Source: Saprospiraceae bacterium (GTDB lineage Bacteria > Bacteroidota > Bacteroidia > Chitinophagales > Saprospiraceae). Taken from it: DNA of 64,000 nt. Below, piece by piece: positions 62,435 through 64,000 of this stretch; the stretch's first letter is position 1; each line of letters begins with the position of its first letter. The position numbers were made by a program, and so were the translations under genes. The notes beneath the pieces were generated by a model. It was given only the letters and a program-made list of their open reading frames with translations. It had not been told where the DNA came from and did no database searches. The stretch spans positions 1 to 64,000 of the forward strand of contig JAGQWX010000009.1 in assembly GCA_020436935.1 (NCBI GenBank), written 5' to 3'.

Positions 62435-63109
62435 TTATTCATCAAAAGTTGGAAGGAGTTCCATAAATTCAGTTCCAGAATACCGGGCCTTTATAAACCA
62501 AATTTTGAAAGCTGTAAATGGAGATTCAACGCTAAGGTTATCTTTTATATCAAGTTTGAGGCGATTTTTCTTTTCCTCTGAAAAGCTATTGAACTCATAT
62601 TCATGAATTAAATCCATAAGTTTTTTTAACTCCTTAATGGCTTCATCTGTCAGAGCCTTTGCATCAAATGCCAGCGACTCACTATTATAATTGAAAATCT
62701 GATTTAGAAGATTTACAGTATCTTGAATTGCCTTAGAAGCTCCATCAGAAATTACTGGTTCAATTCGAACTTTTTCTCTTGGCATACCACCACAATAGAA
62801 AGCTATTTCATCTGTAATAATGGTGTCAAAATTGGTACAATCCAAAAGTTCAAAACCTTCGATTTTGTCGGCAACATAGTTTTTGATACTGTTGCAGTGA
62901 TCGCAGGCAAGTAGTAAATTTTGCCATTCATATTTTCCACCTTTTTGGGATTTAGGTTTGAAATGTTCAATGTGTGTAGTTATACTTTCTTTCGATTCAC
63001 ACAAATAACATTTATAATGTTGCATTTTAATCAATGCTTCTTTCACTCCATCAAAAGAATTTTTAGAAAGGGCATCAGGAATTTGTGGGTCTCTTATAAT
63101 ATTAATCAT
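62435..63109 (-). CDS. HNH endonuclease, Septu PtuB-like
   Basis: About 224 residues from the ATG at 63109, which overlaps the ATPase stop by eight bases; a longer frame upstream is rejected. The HNH core is YKCYLCESK (Cys34, Cys37), THIEHFKPKS (His46, His49), YEWQNLLLACDHCNSIKN (Asn64, Cys69, Cys72). This is a zinc-ribbon HNH like PtuB, the nuclease of the Septu anti-phage system. It would cut DNA or another nucleic acid when released by the partner ATPase. The order, ATPase then HNH with overlapping genes, is that of ptuAB. A retron-linked PtuAB variant cannot be excluded. Confidence 0.7.
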   Translation of the reverse strand: MINIIRDPQIPDALSKNSFDGVKEALIKMQHYKCYLCESKESITTHIEHFKPKSQKGGKYEWQNLLLACDHCNSIKNYVADKIEGFELLDCTNFDTIITDEIAFYCGGMPREKVRIEPVISDGASKAIQDTVNLLNQIFNYNSESLAFDAKALTDEAIKELKKLMDLIHEYEFNSFSEEKKNRLKLDIKDNLSVESPFTAFKIWFIKARYSGTEFMELLPTFDE

Positions 63110-64000
63110 CAGCAAGTAAGGCCTTAATTTTATCCCGGTATTTGATATCCATATCTTTGATCCAATAACTGACCTCAATATCTGGGACTTCTAAAAATTG
63201 TTTCCTCATACTGAGTATTTCCTCTTTATGAACACCATTCTTCGATTTTATCATTTCCTCATAAGTTATCATGTCTTTTTTCATTGCTTCACTAAACTTA
63301 TCGATTTCATAAAATGTCTCAAGAATCGTTTCTGATGAATAATGAGAAAAATCTTCAAACCTTTTTTTGGTCTCCAGATCAAAAATTACAGCATCTTTTA
63401 AAGACTGTAATATGAACGGAGAATGAGTAGAAACAATAAATTGAATGTTGGGAAAAAAGTCTGTAAGAAATGGCAAAATCTTTTTTTGCAAAGAAACATG
63501 TAAGTGTGCTTCTATTTCATCAATTATTACAATCCCAGGTTCATTATAATCGAAACTGGAACCTTCAGTTTGCATCTTTTGCATAATTGCAAAAAAAACA
63601 TATAAGATGGAACTATGACCGCTTGCTAGCGTGTTGAAATCAAACTCTTCTCTCACTTTTGAACTAAGCGTAAAACTAACTTTGTCTTCTATTCTTTTTG
63701 TAGCCAAGCGAAGAGAATCATCTTCTAAAAGGTATTTTAAAGATATCTCTAAACGCCCAAACCAATCAGAAATTTTTTTGACTTCCTTTTCATGCCCGGT
63801 TTCAAAAGATAAAAAGGCTTGCTCAGTCCTCTTTTTAGCTAGGAATTTTTCAAAATCCTTTAAATTGGAGCTAATTTGATCAATTACTCCTTTTGATTTT
63901 TCAACTTTTAATTCTCTGTAGGCTGAGAAAGAGAAATTATTAAATCGATTGCTGTTGATTAGATGTATAATATTATTACCAGATCCTTCATTTATTGGAA
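63102..64000 (-). CDS. AAA/ABC-type ATPase, Septu PtuA-like (5' end beyond window)
   Basis: The frame stays open to the window edge, giving the C-terminal ~299 residues. A start near 63707 would remove real protein, so the gene is cut by the edge. Visible parts are a charged coiled region (ISSNLKDFEKFLAKKRTEQ), the ABC-type signature FNTLASGHSSILYVFFAIM, Walker B GIVIIDEIEAHLH, and the switch FIVSTHSPFILQSL. This is the SMC/OLD-like ATPase class that includes PtuA. Walker A should lie beyond position 64000. With the overlapping HNH gene it forms a likely two-gene defence system. It may instead belong to another ATPase-HNH family. Confidence 0.75.
   Translation of the reverse strand, partial: PINEGSGNNIIHLINSNRFNNFSFSAYRELKVEKSKGVIDQISSNLKDFEKFLAKKRTEQAFLSFETGHEKEVKKISDWFGRLEISLKYLLEDDSLRLATKRIEDKVSFTLSSKVREEFDFNTLASGHSSILYVFFAIMQKMQTEGSSFDYNEPGIVIIDEIEAHLHVSLQKKILPFLTDFFPNIQFIVSTHSPFILQSLKDAVIFDLETKKRFEDFSHYSSETILETFYEIDKFSEAMKKDMITYEEMIKSKNGVHKEEILSMRKQFLEVPDIEVSYWIKDMDIKYRDKIKALLADD

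Overview
The window looks like chromosomal DNA of a member of the Bacteroidota, probably a free-living, Saprospiria-like glycan degrader. The basis is a SusC/SusD pair, type IX secretion (T9SS) C-terminal tails, two LytS/LytTR two-component pairs, a Reg_prop/Y_Y_Y sensor kinase, and moderate-to-low GC with short intergenic gaps. No rRNA, tRNA or CRISPR array was seen.

Left edge (1-131): the 5' end of what looks like a class C group II intron, minus strand and cut by the window, placed just after a perfect terminator hairpin. A secreted YiiX-like cysteine hydrolase follows at 385-1008.

Sialic acid / sulfoglycan locus (1089-18291, minus strand): reading downstream, nanA lyase, SusC, SusD, exo-sialidase lipoprotein, three sulfatases, a fused Kelch mutarotase-SSS symporter, and a fourth sulfatase. 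The gaps are small enough for one operon. A FadR/GntR-type regulator is encoded just upstream. Palindromes fitting the FadR-family operator TNGTNNNACNA lie in front of both nanA and the regulator gene. The locus reads as a unit that desulfates and desialylates a sulfated sialoglycan, imports the products, anomerises and transports sialic acid, and cleaves it. Kinase, epimerase and sulfatase-maturase genes are not in the window.

Middle (18610-33186): a secreted reprolysin-like metalloprotease with leucine-rich and calcium-binding repeats; a tight antiporter / MscS channel / P-loop ATPase operon of unknown role; a TonB-dependent receptor; a five-haem cytochrome; a complete IS3-family element flanked by 7-bp repeats; and gamma-glutamyltransferase.

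33400-42600: two large perfect palindromes, a hicAB toxin-antitoxin locus whose toxin has an in-frame stop, a single-domain globin, a 1121-residue T9SS-exported repeat protein, and a very large sensor kinase overlapping its LytTR regulator.

42842-50569: four tandem DUF3857 / transglutaminase-fold paralogues. Only one keeps the catalytic Cys and His, and the first is frameshifted. An alditol-oxidase-like flavoenzyme follows, then a hydrolase / LytS kinase / LytTR operon, then an ArsR regulator with an AHSA1-VOC fusion protein.

Right end (56999-64000): a minus-strand operon of a T9SS protein, an outer-membrane beta-barrel, a P-loop NTPase and an ABC exporter whose nucleotide-binding domain is degenerate. 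Last is a Septu-like ATPase + HNH nuclease pair, with the ATPase cut by the window edge, next to small unknown genes.
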